From Blastopirellula sp. (GTDB lineage Bacteria > Planctomycetota > Planctomycetia > Pirellulales > Pirellulaceae): a stretch of 46,388 nt of DNA. The notes beneath the pieces were generated by a model. It worked only from the letters and a program-made list of their open reading frames with translations. It searched no databases and had not been told where the DNA came from. Positions 38,191 to 46,008 of the stretch are shown here, piece after piece; positions within the stretch are counted from its first letter, which is position 1, and each line of letters begins with the position of its first letter. Location: positions 683 through 47,070 of the forward strand of contig NVWB01000030.1 in NCBI GenBank assembly GCA_002733575.1, given 5' to 3'. The position numbers and the translations under genes were made by a program.

Positions 38191-38511
38191 ATGACTATTG
38201 AATCACAAAATCCGTATGCTTCGCCACTGGTCGATGAGTCTTCATCGCATCTTTATCAGACGGGCAAATGTCCCGAGTGTGATTCGGCTGATTTGACACG
38301 CCCACGGTTTACCAACTGGGGTGGCTGGATTGGTCCTTGGTTCTTGCGACATGTGATTTGTCAAAACTGCCAGTACGAATTCAATTTCAAATCTGGTTAT
38401 ACCAACAAAACAAATATCATGATGTACCAAGTCTTCTCCGTGATCGCATTGTTGCTAGGGCTCGCATCACTGGCCCTGTTTCTTGCCTGGGAGTTGGATT
38501 GGATTGGTTAA
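38191..38511 (+). CDS. Small zinc-ribbon membrane protein with NPYASP motif
   Basis: 106 residues. 'NPYASPL' (7-13) is a motif at the start of many small planctomycete membrane proteins. Cys pairs C27-x-x-C30 and C57-x-x-C60 form a zinc-ribbon-like module. One membrane segment at about 79-100. Function unknown. The gene stands alone between the sulfatase and the DUF3472 gene. Confidence 0.75.
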   Translation: MTIESQNPYASPLVDESSSHLYQTGKCPECDSADLTRPRFTNWGGWIGPWFLRHVICQNCQYEFNFKSGYTNKTNIMMYQVFSVIALLLGLASLALFLAWELDWIG

Positions 38512-38575
38512 TCAGAAGCCAGGCTTGCCTGCAATTAACATAAATGTTTTTCGTTCTTTCTGTAAAGGAATTACC

Positions 38576-38707
38576 GTGTCAATAAAGGAAATTGAAGTCA
38601 AATCTTTCTTTACTTCAAAAGGCGGTGGGCGTGCAGCCACTCTACTAGATTACGCGGTGATTGCAAAAGAGATACGACCAATTTTGGTAGAGCTAATCAA
38701 AAACTAA
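38576..38707 (+). CDS. Possible 43-residue protein
   Basis: GTG start at 38576 with AAAGGAA 7 nt upstream. The product is basic ('IKEIEVKSFFTSKGGGRAA', then 'AKEIRPILVELIKN'). The frame is open further upstream to 38483, where it overlaps the zinc-ribbon gene. No family recognised. Support is only the RBS and the gap it fills, so it may be spurious. Confidence 0.28.
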   Translation: MSIKEIEVKSFFTSKGGGRAATLLDYAVIAKEIRPILVELIKN

Positions 38708-38719
38708 ACTTCGTAATAA

Positions 38720-40423
38720 ATGGCATTCAATTTCATGCGATATTTATCAGTCCTAATTATTCTCATAATCGCCACTCCATTGATCACAACTGCCCAAGCG
38801 GCGGGGCAGTTGGGTGTGCCCATTAGTTGGATCAAAGTCCCTGGCACGGTGGACCAGTTTTATATGGCGCAGCAAACTGGAGATGGACAGTTGATTTTAA
38901 CGCCGAACGAATCGTTCTTCCCCAAGCGAGGGCTCGCGGCAACCGGCAAGAGCCTTGTACCTGATGTTGATGGTCTGAACAAAGGGAACTCTTACGCAAA
39001 GATTGAACGCTGGGATGCAGGCGATATTGCCGAGTGGGGGATATTTCTGGAGCAATCTGGCCAAGTTGAGATCAAAGTCTTGATGTCGAACACCGACGAC
39101 AGAGGCAAGTTCACGCTACTGCTTGATGAAAAGGAACATTCTTTCACGACTAAGCAAGTAGGCGATGGATCGACACAAGTCACCACCGCTACGTTTCAAA
39201 TCATGAAGCCGGGTCGGCATTCGGTTCGATTACTTTGCAATCAGGCTACGGGCAAAGTGGGTCTTCATCAAATTGAAATAACTGGAAGTGCTGCAAACAA
39301 AGCTTCGGTGTTACGCAAACGCTGGCGACCGGCGGCCGCCCATACGCGGTTTTCAAGTTCCAAGGCGGCCAGCGACATTCGGCTGTGGGTCATGGAAATG
39401 GACGCGGTGCCAGGCGAATTGAGTTTCTATAGCCCTATTACCACGCCGTTTGGGTATTACGGACCATCATGGCAAGCCGATGGCAAGGTGAACACCAGCT
39501 TTAACTTTTCGCTCTGGTCATTCAAGCGAGGCGGGCAAAAACCACCGGTCGAACAACTTTCGCACTTGTTGGCAGTGGGCAATCCTCAAGCCAGCTTTAG
39601 CGGATTTGCTCACGAAGGAACCGGCGTAAAAATTCGCAACTGGGAGCCACTGGCCGGACGCCAAGGTCAGCGACAAACCTTGGCGCTGCGTGTTGAACCG
39701 GGCCCAATGTACGACACTTATTACAGTTACTTCTACGCAGCGGATGAAAAACAGTGGAAGCTCTTCGGCGTTGGCAACAAGTTCAACAATCAAAAACCAC
39801 TGAAGTCTTTATGGGTTGGCAGCTTTGTCGAAGTCCCTGGCCCCGCACCGGTTCAGCGAACTGGCCCTTATGAACGAGTCATGCGATATCGCGGCTGGGT
39901 GATGGATACCGCAGGCAACTGGAGTCCACTCGACAGAATGACCAGCGGCAACATCAACCGCAAAACCGGGCTGACGCATACCGAACGTGGAGTGACCATT
40001 GATGGTTGGTTCTACTTGCAAACCGGTGGCTGGACCTTTCGAAAAATGGAATCAGCAAAAGACGTTGCACTCGCCCCGAAGTTCACCAAGCCACAAGTGG
40101 AGTATCTCGGCAAAGAGGATATTGCCTTTTTAACTTCGATGCCTGCGGAGATTACGATTAGCAAAGTGGAACGAATAGAGAATCAAATCACGGGAAGCTA
40201 TACAATCCAAGGCACTGCAAAAGATACTGAAGTAACACTGTACTGGGGAACCACCGAAGGGTTAACCCTGGCAGATCGCTGGCAAAATGAACTATCGTTT
40301 TCTTCAACGGGCAAATTCAACATTAAAAATGTGCCTGCCGATAAAACGATCTTTTTGCGTATGCTGCTAATAAATAGTGAAGGTAAGTTCTGGACGACGA
40401 AAACGGTGAAAGTGGCCCCTTGA
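38720..40423 (+). CDS. Exported DUF3472 protein with N-terminal carbohydrate-binding-like domain
   Basis: 567 residues. The signal peptide has its hydrophobic core at about 8-22, with cleavage near 'AQAAG'. Residues 35-190 look like a jelly-roll carbohydrate-binding or DUF5077-type domain ('AEWGIFLEQSGQVEIKVLM', 'KVGLHQIEITGSA'). DUF3472 covers about 215-440, with 'GYYGPSWQADGKVNTSFNFSLW' in pieces and 'YDTYYSYFYAADEKQWKLFG'. The C-terminal about 100 residues are a fibronectin-like beta segment. Found in secreted proteins of Bacteroidota and Planctomycetota; biochemical role not established. Confidence 0.84.
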   Translation: MAFNFMRYLSVLIILIIATPLITTAQAAGQLGVPISWIKVPGTVDQFYMAQQTGDGQLILTPNESFFPKRGLAATGKSLVPDVDGLNKGNSYAKIERWDAGDIAEWGIFLEQSGQVEIKVLMSNTDDRGKFTLLLDEKEHSFTTKQVGDGSTQVTTATFQIMKPGRHSVRLLCNQATGKVGLHQIEITGSAANKASVLRKRWRPAAAHTRFSSSKAASDIRLWVMEMDAVPGELSFYSPITTPFGYYGPSWQADGKVNTSFNFSLWSFKRGGQKPPVEQLSHLLAVGNPQASFSGFAHEGTGVKIRNWEPLAGRQGQRQTLALRVEPGPMYDTYYSYFYAADEKQWKLFGVGNKFNNQKPLKSLWVGSFVEVPGPAPVQRTGPYERVMRYRGWVMDTAGNWSPLDRMTSGNINRKTGLTHTERGVTIDGWFYLQTGGWTFRKMESAKDVALAPKFTKPQVEYLGKEDIAFLTSMPAEITISKVERIENQITGSYTIQGTAKDTEVTLYWGTTEGLTLADRWQNELSFSSTGKFNIKNVPADKTIFLRMLLINSEGKFWTTKTVKVAP

Positions 40424-40512
40424 AAAAAGAACGATTCTTGACAACCTCAATTTCTAACCTAGACTGCATACGCAACATTCCAACAATCACTAGTTAGACA
40501 CGACAAAACACA

Positions 40513-41520
40513 ATGAAAATCCTATTAACCGGCGGCGCAGGCTACATTGGCAGCCACACTTGTATCGAATTACTAAACGCTGGGCACGAAGTGGTTGTTG
40601 TTGACAACCTAATGAACAGCAAGCGAGAATCACTAACTCGTGTGGAGCAAATCACTGGCAAGTCCATCGATTTTCACGAATTTGATCTTTGCGACAAGCA
40701 GCGGTTAGACCAGTTCTTCTCAACGGTTAAGCTTGATGGCGTGATTCACTTTGCTGGCCTAAAAGCCGTTGGCGAATCGGTCGCCAAACCGTTGTTCTAT
40801 TATCAGAACAACCTGATCTCGACTTTAAACTTACTTGAGTGCATGAAAAAACATGGGGTGAAGAACTTAGTGTTCAGCTCTTCGGCCACCGTGTATGGCT
40901 CGCCCAAAACCGTGCCGATCACCGAAGACTTTCCGCTTTCCACCACCAATCCGTATGGCCGTACGAAGTTAATGATTGAAGAAATCTTGACCGACTTTCA
41001 TCACGCCAATCAAGATTTTGCCATCGTCAATTTGCGTTACTTCAACCCGGTAGGCGCCCATGAAAGTGGATCAATCGGGGAAGACCCCAACGGCATTCCC
41101 AACAATTTATTCCCCTACATCACGCAAGTTGCCATCGGAAAATTAGAAAAATTAAGCGTATTTGGCGATGACTACGACACCGTCGATGGTACGGGCGTGC
41201 GAGATTATATCCATGTGTTGGACCTAGCAAATGGGCATCTCAAGGCACTAGAAAAAATTGAAGGCTGCACCGAATTGCTCAATATCAACCTCGGCACCGG
41301 CAAAGGCTATTCTGTGCTCGAAGCGATTCAAGCCTTTGAACAAGCATCAGGTAAATCCGTCAGCTATCAAATAGTTGACCGCCGACCTGGCGATATAGCA
41401 GCTTGCTATGCCGATCCGAGCTATGCCTTGCAGTGTATTGGCTGGCAAGCGACCCGAGATTTGGCCTGCATGTGTCGAGACTCTTGGAACTGGCAATCTC
41501 AGAACCCTCAAGGGTATTAA
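40513..41520 (+). CDS. galE: UDP-glucose 4-epimerase
   Basis: 335 residues, the standard GalE length. NAD-binding GGAGYIG at 7-13, and D31 binding the NAD ribose. Catalytic S124 lies in 'FSSSATVYG', and Y148-x-x-x-K152 in 'NPYGRTKLM'. 'LRYFNPVGAHESG' and 'GTGVRDYIHVLDLANGH' are diagnostic of GalE among short-chain dehydrogenases. It interconverts UDP-glucose and UDP-galactose in the cytoplasm. The reading frame is complete and no other pathway gene is adjacent. Confidence 0.97.
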   Translation: MKILLTGGAGYIGSHTCIELLNAGHEVVVVDNLMNSKRESLTRVEQITGKSIDFHEFDLCDKQRLDQFFSTVKLDGVIHFAGLKAVGESVAKPLFYYQNNLISTLNLLECMKKHGVKNLVFSSSATVYGSPKTVPITEDFPLSTTNPYGRTKLMIEEILTDFHHANQDFAIVNLRYFNPVGAHESGSIGEDPNGIPNNLFPYITQVAIGKLEKLSVFGDDYDTVDGTGVRDYIHVLDLANGHLKALEKIEGCTELLNINLGTGKGYSVLEAIQAFEQASGKSVSYQIVDRRPGDIAACYADPSYALQCIGWQATRDLACMCRDSWNWQSQNPQGY

Positions 41521-41569
41521 CAATAATACTCTCGCCAGAATCTCAATCTCGGGAGATTCTAGCTACGAT

Positions 41570-41598
41570 TTGACAGGCTCAAATAAACCGTCCATAAT
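41570..41598 (+). promoter_or_regulatory. Consensus-like sigma-70 promoter for the SASA gene
   Basis: TTGACA (41570-41575), 17-nt spacer, CATAAT (41593-41598), about 110 nt upstream of ATG 41711. The -35 box is perfect and the -10 has one mismatch. It also argues against an extended reading frame starting inside galE. Confidence 0.55.
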
Positions 41599-41710
41599 TG
41601 CGGTTGTGTTGTGCAATTCAAGCTCTTCACCCAGTTCCAGACTTCCATGGACAATCGAACCCCGTCGATATTCCCTTCACCTTTCTTCCCTAACTCATCG
41701 GAACCTCAAG

Positions 41711-42778
41711 ATGCGAAATAACTGCTTACGCTGTTTTGCGGCTGCTCTTTCAATTTGTGCTGCATTCTTTCTGATTACAAGCTCCAGCAATGCCGGAGAC
41801 ACGGTCAAGGTCTACATCCTTGCAGGCCAATCCAATATGGAAGGCAAAGCACCCAATGCATTGTTTGAACATCAAGCGACCGTTGCCAAAACGAAAGAGT
41901 TTTTCTCCCACTTGCGTGATGGCGACCAATGGGTCGAACGTGACGATGTGTTCATCAAATACTTGAATCGTCATGGCAACCTGACTCTCGGCTATGGATC
42001 AAAGGATCGTACTGGTGCCGAATACGAGTTTGGTTATGTGATGGGCGAACATCATGAAGATCCTGTGCTGTTGATCAAAGCTGCTTGGGGCGGACACTCG
42101 TTGTACAAACTGTTTCGCTCTCCCTCCAACCCTAGAGCTCAGGAAATACTAGACGAAGAGTTGACAGCGGCAATTGAAAAAACAAAAAAGAATAACGAAA
42201 AGCGAATGAAAAATGATCCACTGCCGACAATGGAAAGCATCAAAGCGGATTATGGTAAATCGTACAAAAACATGCTGGCCGAAGTGGAAGATACTTTCGA
42301 GAACTACGAAACCATGTTCCCAGCACTCAAGGGCAAGAAATTGGAAATCGCCGGTTTCTTTTGGTTTCAAGGTTGGAACGACCAATACAATGGCGCCGAA
42401 CAAGAATACGCACACAACTTCGAACACTTCATCAAAGATATACGCAAAGATCTCAAGGCACCTAATATGCCAGTTGTTACCGCGATGATGGGCCAGCACG
42501 GATCGGTTCCGCCTAAACCAGATTCAGCACGTGCGTTGATCAACAAAGCACAAAAATCAATGGAAAGCGTGCCTGAGTTCAAAGGGACAGTCAAAGCGAT
42601 TGCGACCGATGTACTAATCGATAAAGCGGCCGAAGCGTTGTATCCAACGTGGAGAGACAACTTCGAGCAATGGCAACTAACCGGCGGAGACCACGCATAC
42701 CATTACCTGGGCAGTGCCATCTGGTTCACCCGCATCGGCAAAGCAAGTGCAGACGCCATGATCGAGCTAGAGAAGTAA
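41711..42778 (+). CDS. Exported SASA-family (sialate O-acetylesterase-like) carbohydrate esterase
   Basis: 355 residues from ATG 41711. The frame is open upstream into galE, but the signal peptide ('AALSICAAFFLITSSSNAG') starts here. The SGNH block 'YILAGQSNMEG' gives the nucleophile S41. 'IAGFFWFQGWND' is block III, with the Gly and Asn-type residues. The catalytic His-containing end may be 'GDHAYHYLGSAIWF'. Such enzymes remove acetyl groups from sialic acid or plant and algal glycans. It has its own promoter and a shared strong terminator downstream. Confidence 0.9.
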   Translation: MRNNCLRCFAAALSICAAFFLITSSSNAGDTVKVYILAGQSNMEGKAPNALFEHQATVAKTKEFFSHLRDGDQWVERDDVFIKYLNRHGNLTLGYGSKDRTGAEYEFGYVMGEHHEDPVLLIKAAWGGHSLYKLFRSPSNPRAQEILDEELTAAIEKTKKNNEKRMKNDPLPTMESIKADYGKSYKNMLAEVEDTFENYETMFPALKGKKLEIAGFFWFQGWNDQYNGAEQEYAHNFEHFIKDIRKDLKAPNMPVVTAMMGQHGSVPPKPDSARALINKAQKSMESVPEFKGTVKAIATDVLIDKAAEALYPTWRDNFEQWQLTGGDHAYHYLGSAIWFTRIGKASADAMIELEK

Positions 42779-42832
42779 ACTCGAACGAGACATTCTGGAA
42801 GAGAACAACAGAATTTCCCAATTCCACCACCC

Positions 42833-42870
42833 AAGGCTTAGTTCGCATTTGAACTAAGCCTTTTTTATTT
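42833..42870. terminator. Bidirectional terminator between convergent genes
   Basis: Perfect 12-bp stem AAGGCTTAGTTC (42833-42844) / GAACTAAGCCTT (42851-42862), 6-nt loop. T-rich tail on the plus strand to 42870; the minus strand also has T residues from the flanking AA only, so it acts mainly for the SASA gene. Confidence 0.88.
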
Positions 42871-42875
42871 TCCGT

Positions 42876-44117
42876 CTACGGATGCTCGATGCGATAAAGG
42901 TGCGTCTTGGTACGGATGAGCAGGTTATCGTCGATGACGGCGGGCGATGCCATGCAACCGGTAGCAAGCTCGTTCTCGGCCAGCAGGCGGAACTCCTTTG
43001 GGTCGGCAGCAATAACGCGCATCTTGCCGTCTTCCGCCACGAAATAGATCCGACCATCGGCGCAGATCGGAGATCCGCTGTGTGGGCCGCCCATTCGTTC
43101 TGTCCAGGTGGCTTTGCCGGTCTCCAACTCAACGCAAGAGGCGATCCCCTTGTCGTTGACCATATAGAGATGATCGCCGATGATGAGTTGCGATGGGCGT
43201 GTGGGAGTTGATTTCTTGGTATCCCACACGATATGTGTCTTGGTGACATCGCCGCTACCATCGGGTCGCACGGCCAGCAGGCAAAGGCCGCGTTGCAAAT
43301 TGATGAATACTTTGCCATGACTGTACAGTGGCCGTGCTGCCGCGTTGAAACCGGCATGATAGACTGTCCACAACAGTTCTCCTGTGAATGGATCATACGA
43401 TTCCGTTGCCACAGATGCAGGGCTGACCAACTGCCAGCGACCTTTGTGTTGAAAGATGGTTGGCGTCGAGTATGATTTCTTGAGGTCTCCATTGTCTGTA
43501 CCGTACTCGATCATCCGGTCCTTCTTCCAAACCGTGTCGCCAGTTTCCTTATTCAATGCGGCGACGTACTGGTAGTCGGCGCCATCAAAGGTCAGGAACA
43601 ACAAGTCGCCGAACACAACGGGAGACGATCCCGCAGAGCGAAGATGGTCACAAGGAAGATCTTGTCTGGTCCACAAGACCTTGGCCTCTTTCGTATCGAT
43701 GCATGCCGTTCCCGCGCTACCGAAATGTACCCACAAGCGGTTCCCCTCGACCACCGGCGTTGGACTGGCATAGCTGTTGTAAGGAATGCAAAATGCGGGT
43801 TCGGCAACATCGAAGACGGTCACATCATGCAAGATTTTTCCAGACTTCGCGTCCACACAGATGGCCGACAATCGCTTGCCGTCTTCCGTGGCGTTGGTCA
43901 TCCAGATCTGGTTGCCGGTCACTACTGGCGACGACCACGCCTTGCCGCTGATCTCGGTTTTCCAGGCGATGTTCTCCGTCTCGCTCCACGTGACAGGCAG
44001 GCTGACATCGGACACTTGGCCATTGCCCTGCGGGCCCCGAAACTGATTCCAGGACTCGGCATGTGCGGACAAGGGAACTAGCAAACTGGCAAGCATGGCG
44101 TATGGGAACAGTCGCAT
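42876..44117 (-). CDS. Exported PQQ-like beta-propeller protein
   Basis: 413 residues with a clear signal peptide ending 'PLSAHA'. 'SWNQFRGPQGNGQVSD' and 'NIAWKTEISGKAWSSPVVTGNQIW' are the usual start of planctomycete PQQ-repeat proteins. Repeated Trp-docking motifs recur every 40-50 residues ('AKVLWTRQDLP', 'GDTVWKKDRM', 'GELLWTVYHAG', 'GKATWTERMGG'). No dehydrogenase active-site residues are evident, so it is likely a structural or binding propeller in the periplasm. Sampled GC is about 52-60%, against about 38-47% in the genes to its left, which hints at separate origin. Confidence 0.9.
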   Translation of the reverse strand: MRLFPYAMLASLLVPLSAHAESWNQFRGPQGNGQVSDVSLPVTWSETENIAWKTEISGKAWSSPVVTGNQIWMTNATEDGKRLSAICVDAKSGKILHDVTVFDVAEPAFCIPYNSYASPTPVVEGNRLWVHFGSAGTACIDTKEAKVLWTRQDLPCDHLRSAGSSPVVFGDLLFLTFDGADYQYVAALNKETGDTVWKKDRMIEYGTDNGDLKKSYSTPTIFQHKGRWQLVSPASVATESYDPFTGELLWTVYHAGFNAAARPLYSHGKVFINLQRGLCLLAVRPDGSGDVTKTHIVWDTKKSTPTRPSQLIIGDHLYMVNDKGIASCVELETGKATWTERMGGPHSGSPICADGRIYFVAEDGKMRVIAADPKEFRLLAENELATGCMASPAVIDDNLLIRTKTHLYRIEHP

Positions 44118-44196
44118 GAATCGTTTCTTTCTGGACCTAGAGTAGTTGAGAGCCCAATGGGGAGGATGGGGAGGGTTGTATCAATATATAGGATAG

Positions 44197-44541
44197 CTCA
44201 TCGGATTTCGATACTCCGAGGAATTTCATAGCACAGAGGTACAAGAAACGACAAAAGACCCTAGTAAACCAAAGCCTTTTGCGAGTTTTTGCGAGTCACA
44301 ACCTGTTGGTACCAAAGCACTTAGAGGAGGACATGAGACTCGAACAACTACCTTAAAACCCGAGGATTACGCATATTCTGAAAAAAGCGCTGCAAAATGC
44401 GGTGCAGTTAGTGCAATCACGGTGTTAATGGACACTGATCTGCTGCATATAGTTGAAGCTTGGCCAAAACTATCAGTCTCAGCCAAAGAATCCCTTCTGC
44501 AACTGGTCAATGCGTTCGCAGAGTCAACGCTCGATACTTAG
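44197..44541 (+). pseudogene. Start-less open frame, probable integrase-associated remnant
   Basis: 115 codons open between TAG 44194 and TAG 44539-44541, with no usable start in the first two thirds (first ATG at 44428). The protein is polar at first ('SKPKPFASFCESQPVGTKAL'), then 'LKPEDYAYSEKSAAK', and ends in a helical 'LHIVEAWPKLSVSAKESLLQL' segment. Codon use looks coding. To my recollection, planctomycete integrase genes often carry or neighbour such a tail; that link is inference. It looks like the 3' part of a decayed gene. Confidence 0.42.
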
Positions 44542-44871
44542 TATCCTTAAAGAAGAATGCCATGAAACGGCAAAGAAAGAGCTATTGTAGATAGTCGCCG
44601 AATAACGTTGCGTCCTCGCCAGGGCCATGATCTTGTTGCAATCGTTGTCAAATCCGAGTTACGGTATGACGTTGCTTCCTGGGTGCCTGTAAAACTTCTT
44701 TCAGAATCTGGTGGATGAATGCAGATAAGCGTCCAAATTTCCATGGCTGTATACACTCCTGAAACCTCGCCGTGAAAGAGAAATGGACCGAAAATATCCA
44801 GTATCTCACTCCACGACAAGTGTTCAAATGTGCCTTACAAATTTCAACTGCGATTACGTTGAATGAACCTA

Positions 44872-44901
44872 TTGACGCATGCCCTGAACCGGCCTTACAA
44901 T
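44872..44901 (+). promoter_or_regulatory. Promoter of tRNA-Gln
   Basis: TTGACG (44872-44877), 18-nt spacer, TACAAT (44896-44901), 16 nt before the mature tRNA 5' end. Good consensus match in the expected place. Confidence 0.6.
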
Positions 44902-44917
44902 TCTACTTATCAACTCT

Positions 44918-44988
44918 TGGGGAATAGTGTAACGGTAGCACGACTGCCTCTGAAGCAGTTTGTCTAGGTTCAAATCCTAGTTCCCCAA
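44918..44988 (+). tRNA. tRNA-Gln (anticodon CUG)
   Basis: 71 nt. Acceptor TGGGGAA (44918-44924) pairs with TTCCCCA (44981-44987), discriminator A44988. D-arm around TAGTGTAACGGTAGCA. Anticodon stem ACTGC/GCAGT with loop CTCTGAA gives anticodon CUG. The T-arm is CTAGG-TTCAAAT-CCTAG. CCA is not encoded. An integrase gene on the opposite strand ends inside its 3' part, the usual attachment-site location. Confidence 0.95.
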
Positions 44989-45815
44989 TTTGTTTGATCG
45001 CAAGGAGTTACGTCTTTTTCTTCGTCCGAAAACCCTGATTCCTCCGGTTCGGATTGACGCCACTGGCGTCTTTTTTCGTTATTGGTCGCATCCTTGAGTA
45101 ATTGTTCTTGGCGATCATTGTCTTGGCCAACATAGTATTTCTCGGTCGTGGAGATGTCGGCATGTCGCATGAGATCTTTCAAGACGAATGAGCTTACCAG
45201 TGTCGACCAATGGCTTCCAAATGTTCGTCGAAGGTCATGGAAACTGGCGTACTTGGTTTTCTTTGTTGGTGCTGACACGATAATCTCGGCTGCCTTGCCA
45301 ATGTTTGATCCGACTGCTGAGATGGATTCCATCAACTGCATTGGCGTTCCGTCCTTCGATAGAGCCAGAAATACTTTACCTCTTCGATCTTCGTCTGGGG
45401 TACGGAGTAGGAACTCAACGATCTCTGGTGTTGGAACGTAGGTTTCAGCTTCTCCAGACTTTTGGCTTTCACCAGGAATCATAAATCGCATCGATCCGCG
45501 ATCCGCGATCACATAGATCAGATTCCCTGAGGTCTTACGGGGTCGATCCCATGTCAACGCTAGTGCTTCGGAAAGTCGCAAACCAGACAGCCTTAAACCT
45601 TCGACGAAGTATTGCCAACTGTGAATGATGGCCTGAGTCCTGACTTCAAATTGTTCGCAGCCGCGATCTATTCTCCGATATGCTTTGGGACGAACTGTAT
45701 CAGCAATAGCGTCGAAGTAGCGGTTGCATTCACCAGCAGTCAGTGGTCTACCCTTGGTGTACTGGCCCAGCGACCTTCGGTGTGAACATCCTTTCACTAG
45801 TTTAGATGCAATCAC
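44970..45815 (-). CDS. Tyrosine-type site-specific integrase, probably N-terminally truncated
   Basis: 281 residues from GTG 45815. The frame stays open to TAA 45870-45872, but no ATG occurs there. Catalytic set: R80 (GLRLSEAL), probable K119 in the beta-hairpin, H193-x-x-R196 (HDLRR), H218 (MRHAD) and Y227 or Y228 (EKYY). All are present, so the catalytic domain is whole. The N-terminal DNA core-binding domain (about 80-100 residues in relatives) seems mostly missing. The last six codons lie inside the tRNA-Gln gene. Function now doubtful unless an upstream start outside the usual codons is used. Confidence 0.8.
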   Translation of the reverse strand: MIASKLVKGCSHRRSLGQYTKGRPLTAGECNRYFDAIADTVRPKAYRRIDRGCEQFEVRTQAIIHSWQYFVEGLRLSGLRLSEALALTWDRPRKTSGNLIYVIADRGSMRFMIPGESQKSGEAETYVPTPEIVEFLLRTPDEDRRGKVFLALSKDGTPMQLMESISAVGSNIGKAAEIIVSAPTKKTKYASFHDLRRTFGSHWSTLVSSFVLKDLMRHADISTTEKYYVGQDNDRQEQLLKDATNNEKRRQWRQSEPEESGFSDEEKDVTPCDQTNWGTRI

Positions 45816-45989
45816 GTTGCGATCGGTCAGAAATTCGATGAATAAATCATCATGATCGCATAGGAGTTCTTACTGGAGACATTATAATAAACCGATTGGT
45901 TCGAATACCTGAAGTTCTCGTTCATGGACAATTGACACATTATTGAGTAGTTGACAGGTACCTAGAATAACCACCGAAGGTCGCTGGGC
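45765..45989. repeat. 18-bp perfect inverted repeat at the integrase 5' end
   Basis: GCCCAGCGACCTTCGGTG (45765-45782) and its reverse complement at 45972-45989 are separated by 189 bp. Similarity extends imperfectly to about 30 bp. The left copy encodes HRRSLGQY of the integrase; the right copy, read on the plus strand, encodes HRRSLG, a stop, then Y. The right copy therefore looks like a scrap of a second integrase gene in opposite orientation. Confidence 0.65.
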
Positions 45990-46008
45990 TAATACAGCGA
46001 AGTGGACC

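Larger units (their letters stand above)
44118..44917. other. Low-gene region left of tRNA-Gln
   Basis: 800 nt between the PQQ gene and the tRNA. It holds the start-less frame at 44197-44541 and a tRNA promoter at its end. A 90-codon minus-strand frame at 44547-44819 has no motif or RBS and is not called. Probably decayed mobile DNA. Confidence 0.45.

Noticed and set aside
41408..41710. 101-residue N-terminal extension of the SASA esterase overlapping galE
   Set aside because: The signal peptide starts at ATG 41711 and a consensus promoter lies at 41570-41598, inside the supposed extension.
44547..44819. 90-codon minus-strand frame left of the tRNA
   Set aside because: No motif, no RBS, no recognisable family; sits in decayed sequence.
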